DNA from: Amycolatopsis eburnea
GTDB lineage: Bacteria > Actinomycetota > Actinomycetes > Mycobacteriales > Pseudonocardiaceae
Direction of reading: 5' to 3'
DNA length: 64,000 nucleotides
Assembly: GCF_003937945.1 (NCBI RefSeq)
Contig: NZ_RSEC01000046.1
Location: 186,001-250,000, forward strand
In this document: piece by piece, positions 27,398-36,100 of the stretch
How the letters are laid out: every line of letters starts with the position of its first letter
How positions within the stretch are numbered: position 1 is the stretch's first letter
Notes under the pieces: model-generated
Told to the model about the DNA's origin: nothing
The model's input: the letters and a program-made list of their open reading frames with translations, nothing else
The model's database searches: none
Translations under genes and position numbers: made by a program

Positions 27398-28510
27398 ATG
27401 AAAAACTCCCACGATCGCCGCCGCGCGAAGCTCGGATCAGCCGCCCTGTCGTTCGGCGGGTGGGGCGACTACGAGGTGTGGGCAGCGCATGGATTCACAC
27501 CCAAACCCAACTCGGCCCCGGGTGCGAGCCGCACCGAGGACCGCGAGCCCGGCACCGGCTCCCACGAAGCCGCAGGCGACGCGACCCGCATGACCGCCGC
27601 CTCTCACCGCGGTGAACCCACCACCGCTCGCGGCACAGGGAGGCGCCGAACCGGCGAGGGCGGTGGTCCAAACCGGACCGGCGACATCGACACCGGTCGC
27701 GGCGAGACCGCCGCCGCCCGCGGCGCGGGCCGACGCCGAACCGGCGACGGCGGTGGCCCGAACCGCACCGGCGACCGCGAGCCCGGCACCGACACGCACC
27801 GGACCGGCCCCCGCGAAACCCCCGGCGACGCAAGCCGCGGCACGCACGCCTCCCCCACCACCGACCCACGCACCGCCGACCGCGAGCCCGGCACCGACAC
27901 GCACCGGACCGGCCCCCGCGAAACCACCAGCGAACCAAGCCGCGGCACGCACGCCTCCCCCACCACCGACCCACGCCCCGGCAACCGCGAGCCCGGCACC
28001 GACACGCACCGAACCGGCCGCCGCGAAACCACCAGCGAACCAAGCCGCGGCACGCACGCCTCTCCCACCGCCGACCCACGCCCCGGCAAGCCCGCCGACC
28101 CCACCGGCGACGACCGCACCCGTGGCCGCCGGTCCGCGACCCTCGGCACCCGCCCCGAAGACCCCCGCACGACCCGGGACCGCCCCCGCCCCTACGTCCG
28201 CGGCAGCACGCCCCCTCCCCCGCAACCCCGCCACGTCCTGCCCCCAGAGGTCATGCTCTTCGCCACCGGCCGCCACCGCGCCGCCGGGACTCTCGATCCG
28301 GACCTGAACGCGCTCTGCCGGATGTGCCAGATCCCCACCTCGATCGCCGAGGTCTCCGCCTACCTCCGCCAATCGCTCGACGCCACCCGCACCCTCGTCC
28401 AGCGCGGCATCGACAGCGGCCTGCTCGTCGCGGACGTCGCGGACCTCCGGGAAGGGCGGCCGCCACTCGCCCTCCTCCAGCGCGTGCACCAGGGATTGCT
28501 GCGGCTGTGA
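27398..28510 (+). CDS. DUF742-like protein with 35-residue tandem repeats
   Basis: 370 residues from the ATG at 27398 (GAGG 8 bases upstream); a GTG at 27347 is in frame. The C-terminal 90 residues (VMLFATGRHRAAG... LCRMCQIPTSIAEVSAYLRQ... LLQRVHQGLLRL) have the layout of DUF742, a winged-helix domain usually found with roadblock/LC7 and GTPase genes in conservons. None of those partners is nearby. The N-terminal two thirds are Thr/Arg/Gly/Asp-rich and repetitive. This frame has clearly higher G/C at third positions than the overlapping Pro/Ala-rich frame, so I take it as coding. Function unknown. Confidence 0.6.
   Translation: MKNSHDRRRAKLGSAALSFGGWGDYEVWAAHGFTPKPNSAPGASRTEDREPGTGSHEAAGDATRMTAASHRGEPTTARGTGRRRTGEGGGPNRTGDIDTGRGETAAARGAGRRRTGDGGGPNRTGDREPGTDTHRTGPRETPGDASRGTHASPTTDPRTADREPGTDTHRTGPRETTSEPSRGTHASPTTDPRPGNREPGTDTHRTGRRETTSEPSRGTHASPTADPRPGKPADPTGDDRTRGRRSATLGTRPEDPRTTRDRPRPYVRGSTPPPPQPRHVLPPEVMLFATGRHRAAGTLDPDLNALCRMCQIPTSIAEVSAYLRQSLDATRTLVQRGIDSGLLVADVADLREGRPPLALLQRVHQGLLRL
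27776..28090 (+). repeat. Three 105-bp tandem repeats inside the DUF742-like gene
   Basis: Units begin CGCGAGCCCGGCACC at 27776, 27881 and 27986, exactly 105 bp apart, encoding 35-residue repeats around DREPGTDTHRTG and SRGTHASPTTDPR. The period is a multiple of three, so the frame is kept. Confidence 0.85.
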
Positions 28511-28550
28511 ACTAGACACTTCCAGGATCCGGCGAACCTAGGCTTCCGCC

Positions 28551-29216
28551 ATGGCGACCCAACTACTGGCGTCCTCCGACGTGCTCGGCTACGTGAGCGA
28601 GCATTCGCAAGCCGAGGACGAGATCCTGCGCGAACTGCGCGACGAGACGGCCTCGCTGCCCATGGGCGCGGCGATGCAGGTGTCCGCGGAAGAAGGCCGG
28701 CTGCTCGCGCTGCTGGTCAAGCTCACCCGGGCGCGCCTGGTGGTGGAGGTCGGCACCTTCACCGGCTACAGCTCCCTCTGCATGGCCCGGGCGCTGCCCG
28801 CCTCCGGGCTGCTCATCACCTGCGACGTCACCGACCGGTGGCCGGCGTTCGGGCGGCCCTACTGGCGGCGGGCCGGCGTCGAAGACCGGATCGACCTGCG
28901 GATCGATCCCGCCACGCAAGTGCTCGACGCCCTCTTCTACGAGTACGGGCCGGGCACGGTCGACCTGGTCTTCATCGACGCCGACAAGGTCGGGTACGCC
29001 GCCTACTACGAGGCCGCGCTCGGGCTGCTGGCCCCCGACGGGCTCATCGTGGTCGACAACACCCTCTTCTTCGGGCGCGTCACCGATCCCGCGGCGCAGG
29101 ACCCCGACACGGTCGCCATCCGCGAGTTCAACCGCTTCGTGCGCGACGACCCGCGCGTGGAGATGTCGCTGCTGCCGATGGCCGACGGCATCACGCTCAT
29201 CCGCAAGGCGAGCTGA
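28551..29216 (+). CDS. fkbG: FkbG-like SAM-dependent O-methyltransferase (methoxymalonyl-ACP)
   Basis: 221-residue class I O-methyltransferase (Methyltransf_3 type). SAM motif VVEVGTFTGYSSLCMA, acidic loop LVFIDADKVGY and post-motif LIVVDNTLFFGRV with conserved metal-binding acidic residues. In FK520, ansamitocin and geldanamycin clusters the orthologue methylates the 2-hydroxyl of hydroxymalonyl-ACP. ATG at 28551. It is convergent with the fkbH operon at 29425, not collinear as in FK520, so it needs its own promoter in the short gap after the DUF742-like gene or reads through from it. Confidence 0.9.
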   Translation: MATQLLASSDVLGYVSEHSQAEDEILRELRDETASLPMGAAMQVSAEEGRLLALLVKLTRARLVVEVGTFTGYSSLCMARALPASGLLITCDVTDRWPAFGRPYWRRAGVEDRIDLRIDPATQVLDALFYEYGPGTVDLVFIDADKVGYAAYYEAALGLLAPDGLIVVDNTLFFGRVTDPAAQDPDTVAIREFNRFVRDDPRVEMSLLPMADGITLIRKAS

Positions 29217-29292
29217 AGCGCCCCGGCACCGCCCGCCCGCGTTGCCTCGCGACCCAGTCGCACCGATCGGCGGCATCGCAGTGGGTGGTGAC

Positions 29293-29345
29293 GTCTTGAA
29301 TGACTCATTCAGGACCTCCGAAGACCTGAATGAGTCATTCAAGAC
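29293..29345. repeat. 53-bp double palindrome, copy 1
   Basis: Perfect 21-bp inverted arms (29293-29313 and 29325-29345) around an 11-bp spacer. Each arm contains TGAATGASTCATTCA, itself palindromic about the central base. Located between convergent fkbG and fkbH. Copies 2 and 3 lie at 50382 and 61455. Confidence 0.9.
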
Positions 29346-29380
29346 GCGAGCGCAGCCGCTGGTGAGAAAACCCCACGAGC

Positions 29381-29411
29381 AAGGCCCGCCCCCGAACCGG
29401 GAGCGGGCCTT
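29381..29411. terminator. Bidirectional terminator between fkbG and fkbH
   Basis: Stem AAGGCCCGC / GCGGGCCTT with a 13-base loop, flanked by AAAA on the left and TTCTTC on the right, so it can work in either direction between the convergent genes. Confidence 0.8.
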
Positions 29412-29424
29412 CTTCGCGACTTCC

Positions 29425-30510
29425 TCAGCGGACCCCGACCGGCTCGCCGAGGTCGGGCGCCACCAGGGTCACCGTCGTGGGCTCCTCCTGCGGCACCGGC
29501 TCCAGGTGCAGCCGCTGCAGGCCCGGGACCTCGCCCGAGGGCAGCACGGCCGTGCACGCGCACGCGTCGTCGGCGAAACCCGCGAAGCGGTAGGCGATCT
29601 CCATCATCCGGTTGCGGTCGGTCGCCCGGAAGTCGGCGACCAGGTGCGCGTCCGCGGCGGCCGCCTGGTTGGCCAGCCAGCGCAGGATGATCGAGCCCGC
29701 GCCGAACGACACCACGCGGCACGACGTCGCCAGCAGCTTCAGGTGCCAGAACTCCTCGAACGTCTCCAGCAGGATCACCCCGACCGCGCCGTGCGGGCCG
29801 AAGCGGTCGCGCATGCTGACCACCAGCACGCGGTGCGCCGGGTCGTCCAGCAGGGCGCGCAGCTTCTCGTCGGAGTAGTGGATGCCGGTGGCGTTCATCT
29901 GGCTCGTGCGCCGGGTCAGCTCCTCCACCCGGGACAGCTCGGTGTCGGTGGCGGGGAGGATCGTCATCCGCAGGTCCAGCGAGCGCAGGAAGTCCTCGTC
30001 CGGCCCGGCGAACCCGGCCTGGGCCTCCTGGCGGCGGAAGGACGCCTGGTACATCTGGCGCCGCCGGCGGGAGTCGACGGTGACCGTCTCCGGGCTGAAC
30101 TCCGGCAGGTTCGCCAGCTCCAGCACGTCCGCCGCGCGGTAGGTGCGCACCTGCGGGTGGTGGTAGGTCACCTCGGCCAGCTCGCTGTCGCGGTCGTCGA
30201 CGAAGGCGATCGTCTCGAGGGCGAACTTCAGCTCGTCGGCGATCGCCTTGACCGACTGCGACTTCGCGTGCCAGCCGATCTGCGGCAGCACGAAGTACTC
30301 CGCGAGGCCCAGTTCCTCCAGCCGCGCCCAGGCGTGCTCGTGGTCGTTCTTGCTCGCGACCGACTGCAGGATGCCGCGCGCGTCGAGGGTCTTCACGAGC
30401 TGGCGGATCTCGTCCGCGACCTCGACCGCGCCGTCTTCGAGCAGCGTGCCGTTCCACAGGGTTTCGTCGAGGTCCCACACCAGGCACTTGACCATGGTCG
30501 TGCTTGCCAC
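29425..30510 (-). CDS. fkbH: FkbH-like glyceryl-ACP transferase/phosphatase
   Basis: 361 residues; loads a three-carbon unit from 1,3-bisphosphoglycerate onto the dedicated ACP and removes phosphate, starting methoxymalonyl-ACP synthesis. N-terminal HAD-like motif CLVWDLDETLWNG (DxD) and FVDDRDSE; a C-terminal GNAT-like region follows (SQMNATGIHYS... FGPHGAVGVILLE). The GTG at 30510 has GAGGA 5-6 bases upstream and gives the family's usual length. It starts 11 bp after the fkbI stop. Last gene of the operon fkbK-J-I-H. Confidence 0.94.
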   Translation of the reverse strand: MASTTMVKCLVWDLDETLWNGTLLEDGAVEVADEIRQLVKTLDARGILQSVASKNDHEHAWARLEELGLAEYFVLPQIGWHAKSQSVKAIADELKFALETIAFVDDRDSELAEVTYHHPQVRTYRAADVLELANLPEFSPETVTVDSRRRRQMYQASFRRQEAQAGFAGPDEDFLRSLDLRMTILPATDTELSRVEELTRRTSQMNATGIHYSDEKLRALLDDPAHRVLVVSMRDRFGPHGAVGVILLETFEEFWHLKLLATSCRVVSFGAGSIILRWLANQAAAADAHLVADFRATDRNRMMEIAYRFAGFADDACACTAVLPSGEVPGLQRLHLEPVPQEEPTTVTLVAPDLGEPVGVR

Positions 30511-30521
30511 CGGAATCCTCC

Positions 30522-31643
30522 TCAGTCGCCGGTATTCACGAGGACACGGGTGTGCCCCGCCAGGATGAGCTGGCAGATCTCGTTGCTGCCTTCGATGAGT
30601 TCCATCAGCTTCGCGTCGCGGTGCGCCCGGGCGACCACGTGGCCGTCCTGGGCCGCGGCCGACGCCAGCACCTGCACCGCCGCGCCCGAGCCGCGGGCCG
30701 CCGCCGTCGAGCTGACGTACTTGGCCAGCACGGTCGCGACGACCATTTCGGGTGAGCGCCCGTCCCAGGCGCGGCTGGCGTGCTCGCACACGCGGGTCGC
30801 GGCCTGCTCGTCGGCGTACAGGTCGGCCAGGTGCCGGGCGACGAGCTGGCGGTCGGCCAGCGCGACGCCGCCCTGGTGCCGGTTCGCCGCGTGCGCGCCT
30901 GCCGCGGCCAGGCAGGCCCGCAGGATGCCGACGCAGCCCCACGCGACCGAGATCCGGCCGTAGGCGAGCGCGGTCGTGATGAGCATGGACAGCTCGACCC
31001 CGCCGCCGCCGAGGACCGCCGAGCGCGGCAGCCGGACGTCGCGGAGCCGGACGGTCGAGTGGCCGGCGGCGCGGCACCCGCTGGGGTGCGGGACGCGCTC
31101 GATCGTGACGCCCTCGGCGGTCGAGGGCACCACGACCGCCGTGCCGAGGCCGTCGAGCTCGCCGACGACCACGATCAGGTCCGCGTACGCCGCCGCGGTG
31201 ATCCAGACCTTCTCGCCGTTGACCACGACGTCGTCGCCGTCGGCGCGGACGGTGGTGGCCACCGACGACAGGTCGCTGCCCGCCGCGGGTTCGCTGAACG
31301 CCACCGCGGCCAGGTCGCCGGAGGTGAGCCGGCCGAGGTAGGCCGCCCGCTGGGCGCGGTCGCCGAAGCGCTGGATGGTCCAGGCCGCCATGCCCTGCGA
31401 CGTCATCACGCTGCGCAGGGAGCTGCACAGCGAACCGGCGTGCGCGGTGAACCGTCCACTGTGGAGGCTACTTGCGCCGAGCCCGCCGTATTCGGCGGGC
31501 ACTTCGGCGCACAGCAGGCCTCGGGCGCCCAGCGCGCGCAACAGGTCCTCGGGCAGCAGCCCGTCGACGTCCCAGGCCGCCGCCCGGTCCCCGACCCGCG
31601 CGGTCAGCTCGGCGGCGGCCGCTTCCAGGGGGTTGTCACTCAT
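30522..31643 (-). CDS. fkbI: FkbI-like acyl-CoA dehydrogenase family enzyme
   Basis: 373-residue FAD-dependent enzyme oxidising the hydroxyl-bearing ACP-bound intermediate during methoxymalonyl-ACP formation. Family motifs: AFSEPAAGSDLSSV (flavin/substrate loop), EKVWITAAA, and ELIEGSNEICQ near the C-terminus where the dehydrogenase base region lies. Its ATG at 31643 overlaps the ACP gene by 8 bp, so the two are likely coupled. Confidence 0.92.
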   Translation of the reverse strand: MSDNPLEAAAAELTARVGDRAAAWDVDGLLPEDLLRALGARGLLCAEVPAEYGGLGASSLHSGRFTAHAGSLCSSLRSVMTSQGMAAWTIQRFGDRAQRAAYLGRLTSGDLAAVAFSEPAAGSDLSSVATTVRADGDDVVVNGEKVWITAAAYADLIVVVGELDGLGTAVVVPSTAEGVTIERVPHPSGCRAAGHSTVRLRDVRLPRSAVLGGGGVELSMLITTALAYGRISVAWGCVGILRACLAAAGAHAANRHQGGVALADRQLVARHLADLYADEQAATRVCEHASRAWDGRSPEMVVATVLAKYVSSTAAARGSGAAVQVLASAAAQDGHVVARAHRDAKLMELIEGSNEICQLILAGHTRVLVNTGD

Positions 31644-31911
31644 CGAGCAGACGTCCCACGAGCGAGGTCATGCCCTCGACGGTGCGGAAGTTGTCCAGCT
31701 TGAGGTCCGGGCCGACGATGGCGATGCCGTAGGTCTGCTCGAGGAACACGACCAGCTCCATGGCGAACATCGACGAGACCAGGCCGGTGCGGAAGAGGTC
31801 CTGGTCGACCGGGACGTCCTGCTTGACGCGCCCGGCCAGGAACTCGCGGATCTCCCGCGTGACGGCCTCCGGCGTGCGCGCCGGGGTTGCGGTGGTGGAG
31901 ACGTCGTTCAC
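31636..31911 (-). CDS. fkbJ: Discrete acyl carrier protein for methoxymalonyl extender
   Basis: 91-residue ACP. The phosphopantetheine attachment Ser is most likely Ser47 in TGLVSSMFAMELVVFLE; the helix after it and the YGIAIVGPDLKLDNFRTVEGM segment are typical of FkbJ-type ACPs. GTG start at 31911 directly abuts the FkbK stop codon. Carries the intermediate through oxidation and methylation and delivers it to a PKS AT. Confidence 0.93.
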   Translation of the reverse strand: MNDVSTTATPARTPEAVTREIREFLAGRVKQDVPVDQDLFRTGLVSSMFAMELVVFLEQTYGIAIVGPDLKLDNFRTVEGMTSLVGRLLDE

Positions 31912-32769
31912 TCAGAACACCTTCCCGTACTCGTAAAAGCCCCGGCCGGATTTCCGGCCGAGGTGGCCGTCGGCCACTTTGGACCGCAGCAGCGCGCACG
32001 GCGCGTGCCGCGGGTCGCCGGTGCGTTCGGCGAGCGCCCGCAGCGCGTCCGCGAGGTTGTCCAGTCCGATCAGGTCGGCGGTGCGCAGCGGGCCGGTCGG
32101 GTGACCGAGGCAGCCCTGCATCAGCTCGTCGACCGCTTCCACCGACGCGGTGCCTGCTTCGACCACGCGCGCGGCGTCGTTGATCATGGGGTGCAGCAGC
32201 CTGCTGGTGACGAACCCCGGCGAGTCCCGCACGACGATCGGCTTGCGGCTCAGCCGTTCCAGCAGGCCCAGCACCGCGTCCAGAGTGGACTGCCCGGTGC
32301 GCGGGCCGCGGACGACCTCGACGTTGGGAATGAGGTACGCCGGGTTCATGAAGTGCGTCGCCAGCAGGTCCGCGGGCCGCTCGACCGCTTCGGCGAGTTC
32401 GTCGACCGGGATGCCGGAAGTGTTGGTGATCAAGGGGGTTCCCGGTGCGACCAGCGCCGAAAGCTCGCCGAGCACCGCGGCCTTGACCTTGTCGTCTTCG
32501 ACGATCGCTTCGACGACCGCGGTCGCGTCCCGCGCCGCGGCCAGGCCGGTCGTCGCGGTCAGTTCGCCTTCGGGGACATCGGGGAACGCGCCCATCAGCC
32601 GGGCGTGCCGCAGTTGCTGCGCCACCCGCCGCTTCGCCAGTTCCACCGCTTCGCCGTCGATTTCGACCAGGGTGACCGGAACCCCGTGTCCCAGCGCCAT
32701 CGCCGTGATGGCCGAGCCCATCACCCCGCCGCCGATCACGGCCGGCCGATCCTGCGCCTGCCCGCCCAC
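31912..32769 (-). CDS. fkbK: FkbK-like 3-hydroxyacyl-CoA dehydrogenase family enzyme
   Basis: 285-residue NAD(P)-dependent dehydrogenase with N-terminal Rossmann motif VIGGGVMGSAI, ITNTSGIPVDEL, THFMNPAY with the catalytic His region, and a C-terminal 3HCDH domain (GHPTGPLRTADLIGLDN). Acts with FkbI in oxidising the ACP-bound glycerate to the malonyl level. GTG start at 32769 with GGAGG about 5 bases upstream. First gene of the operon. Confidence 0.93.
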   Translation of the reverse strand: MGGQAQDRPAVIGGGVMGSAITAMALGHGVPVTLVEIDGEAVELAKRRVAQQLRHARLMGAFPDVPEGELTATTGLAAARDATAVVEAIVEDDKVKAAVLGELSALVAPGTPLITNTSGIPVDELAEAVERPADLLATHFMNPAYLIPNVEVVRGPRTGQSTLDAVLGLLERLSRKPIVVRDSPGFVTSRLLHPMINDAARVVEAGTASVEAVDELMQGCLGHPTGPLRTADLIGLDNLADALRALAERTGDPRHAPCALLRSKVADGHLGRKSGRGFYEYGKVF

Positions 32770-32784
32770 CGCGCCTCCCTGAGT

Positions 32785-32799
32785 CTCGGGATTTTTCCC
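32785..32799. promoter_or_regulatory. CTCGGGA-type imperfect inverted repeat before fkbK
   Basis: CTCGGGATTTTTCCC lies 16 bp upstream of the fkbK start. It resembles the PimM-type operator but with a longer AT centre and a weaker right half. A candidate site for the PAS-LuxR protein. Confidence 0.4.
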
Positions 32800-32858
32800 T
32801 TGTGCGCCTGCGAGCGTCGGCCACCGCGGTGGTACGGGTCAACGAACAGCGCGCATAT

Positions 32859-33137
32859 CTAGGGTTTTCCGTCGGCCGCGTCGGTGCTCAGCACGCCGAG
32901 GGCGGCCAGGTCGCCCATCCACGCGCGCAGGGAACCGGCCAGCTCGGCCGGTTCGAGGTCGCACGTGGGCGCGAGCGCGAGCGCCGCAGCGGCGGGATCC
33001 CAGTCGTGCTGGGCCAGCGCGATCCACATCGCCGCGCCGAGACCGCTGGCGAGCACGCGGTGTTCGCCCGTGGGCAGCACCATTTCGAGCACGCCGGTGT
33101 CGTCGACGATCACCGCCAGCCCGGGTACCGGACGCAT
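32859..33137 (-). CDS. PqqD-like (RiPP recognition element fold) small protein
   Basis: 92 residues from the ATG at 33137 (GGGGGAG 4-5 bases upstream). The layout PVPGLAVIVDD... TGEHRVLASGLGAAMWIAL... LEPAELAGSLRAWMGDLAALGVL matches PqqD domains: a beta start, a central Trp after a small-residue helix and a final helix ending L-x-x-L-G-V-L. PqqD domains bind leader peptides of ribosomal peptides; no precursor, cyclase or radical SAM enzyme is visible nearby. It follows LAL3 by 32 bp and is probably in that operon. The resemblance is by eye only. Confidence 0.5.
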   Translation of the reverse strand: MRPVPGLAVIVDDTGVLEMVLPTGEHRVLASGLGAAMWIALAQHDWDPAAAALALAPTCDLEPAELAGSLRAWMGDLAALGVLSTDAADGKP

Positions 33138-33169
33138 GGCACTCCCCCGTGTTTTCCCCGTGTCACCGG

Positions 33170-36100
33170 TCACAGCGCCGGTTCCGGCGCGAGCAGGCCG
33201 CCGGGGAACCGCTCCTGCAGCTGGGTGCGGCCGGTCACGCCCAGCTTGCGGTAGACGCTCGTCAGGTGGATCTCGACGGTCCGCACGGCGAGCTGGAGCG
33301 CGTCGGCGATGGCCCGGTTGGTGGCGCCGGTCGCGGCGAGCTCGCCGACCCGCCGCTCCCCCAGCGTCAGCACGTCGGTCACGCTGCCGGTGACCGGGTA
33401 GTTGCGCCCGCCGGCCGCGGTCACCCCGGCCTGCGCCTCCTCGGCCCGGCTCCAGAACCCCGACCGCACCGAGAGGTCCACGGCCGCCCGGAAGGCCCGG
33501 CGCGCGCCCTGGTGGTCACCGGCGCGCAGGAGTGCTTGCCCCAGCGCGGTTTCCGCTTCAGCGAGGTACCAGGACGCCGCCGTCGTGCCGAGCACCTCGG
33601 CCGCCGCGGTGAGCCCGTCGACGGCCGCGTCGCCTTCGGCCACCAGGCCGCGGCCCAGCAACGCCAGCCCGCGCGCCGACGCCGATCCCCAGGCACGGGC
33701 CAGTTCTTCGCCGTGCGCCACGAGTTCCGCGGCTTCGCCCCGCCGTCCCAGCCGGACGAGCACGCGGGCGCCGTCGAGCCACCACGGGACGAACAGCGGG
33801 TTGGCGCCGCCTTCGGCACGAAGAGCGGCACCGCACCGGCGCAGGTGCGCCAGTGCCCCGTCCAGGTCGCCGCGGGCCTCGGCGAGCCGTCCCCGCGCGA
33901 GCAGGTGGAACGGGAAGCGGAGCACCGACCCGTCGGGCCCGGCCCGGTCGGCACGCGTCATCGCCGCGGCGGCACCGTCGATGTCGCCCTGCTGCAGCAG
34001 AACCAGCGCCTGGGCGACCAGGGGCGCGGTCGCCAGCTCGGCGCGGTCGTCGCGCTCGGCGGCGCGCACGGCCGCCGTCGCGTCCGAAAGCGCGCGGGAC
34101 AGGTCGCCCGCGCCGCAGGTGAGCCACGAATGCGCGGTCAGCGCCACGACTTCCGCCCAGCCGGTGCCGTCGCGCACCGGGCCGGGCGACAGACCGCCCA
34201 GCGCGTGCAGTGCTTCGTCGACCTCGTCGGCGGCGAACAGGACGTAGGCGGCCAGCGAACAGGCCCACCGCACCGGCGGTTCCGGACGTTCGAGGGCCCG
34301 GCGCGCGCAGGAGACGGCGAGGTCCCGGTCGGTGCCGCGGATCAGGTGCGCCACCGCCGCCAGCGCCAGCACACCGACCTCGGCCGGGGTCTGGCCGGTC
34401 AGCGCGGACATCGCGGACAGCCGCCCGGCGACGAGGTCCAGCGAGCCCGGCTGTTCGAAGGCGACGGCCAGCAGCGCGGCCTCCAGCTCGGTCCGCAGGC
34501 CGCGGTCGGCGTCGCCGACGCGGTCGGCGCGGTCGGCGCCCCCGGCGCAGTCGGCACCCCCGACGCGGTCGGCACCCCCAGCGCGGTGGCCGCCCTCGGC
34601 TCGGTCGGCGCGATCGCCGCGGCCTGCGCCTCCAGCGCGGTCGCCGCCCCCAGCGCGATCGGCACCCCCAGCGCGGTCGCCGCCCCCGGCGCGATCGGCA
34701 CCCCCGGCTCGGTCACCGCGATCGCCGCGGTCGGCACCCCCAGCGCGGTCTGCGCGGTCGCCGCCCCCGGCATGATCGGCGTCCCCGGCATGATCGGCGT
34801 CCCCGGCGCGATCGGCGTCGAGCTGCTCGAGCGCGCCGGTCAGCAGCCGCGTCGCCTCCTGCGGTTCGCGGGCCGACAGCGCGGCGATGGCCAGCTGCAA
34901 GGAGATCCGGGCCCGGCTGCGGACGTCTTCGGCCTGTTCGGCCATCCCGGCGAGCGTCGCGTACGCGGCCAGGGGGTCGCGCACGCCGACCAGGCGGGCG
35001 AACTCGATCCGCACCAGCATGTCCTGGGGCCGGTCGGCGACGAGCACCCCGAGGTACCGGGCCGCGTCGTGCGGGCGGCCCGACCGTTCCGCAGTGCGCG
35101 CGGCCTCGGCGAGCACGTCCCGCATCCACCGCTCGGGCAGCAGCCGGCGGCCGAGCAGGTGCGCTCCGACGTCCTCGGGCGGCCGGCCGCGGTCGTTGAG
35201 CAGCCGGGCCGCGGTCAGCCGCAGCGGGCCGAGCCGCCGTTCCGGCACGCCGGCCAGCACCGCGTCGCGGACCGCGAGCTTCCCGTCGGGCAGCAGCCCT
35301 TCGGCGGCCAGGACCCCGAGCGCGTCGGCGACGAGCGGTTCGGGCACGCCGCCGAGCAGGGCGACCAGCTCCACGTCGGGCGCGCCGAACACGGCCACCG
35401 CCTCGGCGACGTGCCGCACGTGCGGCGGGCGGCCGGCGAGGACCCGCTCGACCAGCCGCGCGCGGGCACCCGGGGCGAGCACGCGGGCCCGCGCCAGCGC
35501 CTGCTCGTCGGGGGCGAGCCCTTCCAGGTGCAAGGCGGCGCAGACTTCGCCGAGCACGGCGGGGTTGCCGCCGGTCAGCGCGGACAGCTCGCGGGCGAAG
35601 CCGGGACCCGGCGCCTCGGACCACCACGCGGCGGCCACTTCGGCGACTTCGGGTTCGGTGAAGGCCGCGAGGTCGACGGTCGCGACGTCGCCGGGCGGCA
35701 GCGTCATCGGCGGCCACAGCGGCTGGCCGGCCGGGCGCTGCGCGACCACGACGAGCAGGGGCTGTTCCGCGCCCCGGTGCGCCTGGTGGGCCAGCACCCG
35801 GACGGAGGCCTCGTCGCAGTGGTGGAAGTCGTCGAGCAGGACGACGACGGGCCCGGCCACGGTCAGGTCCGCCAGCCGGCGGCCCAGCCGCCGCGACAGC
35901 ACGGGCACCGGCATGCCGTACCGGCTCCCGGCGTCCGGCAGCAGCCCTTCGGCGGCCCGCCCGGTGCTCCCGCCGCCCGGCCGGCGGCACGTCTCCGACA
36001 GCACGACCGCGCGGTCGCCGACCGACCGCGCGAACTCCGCCAGCACCGCCGTCTTGCCGGTGCCGGTCGCCCCGCGCACCCGCACCAGGGTCGCCGAACC

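Noticed and set aside
27612..28307. Long Pro/Ala-rich frame overlapping the DUF742-like gene
   Set aside because: More A/T at third codon positions than the other frame and no domain; it ends before the conserved C-terminal region.
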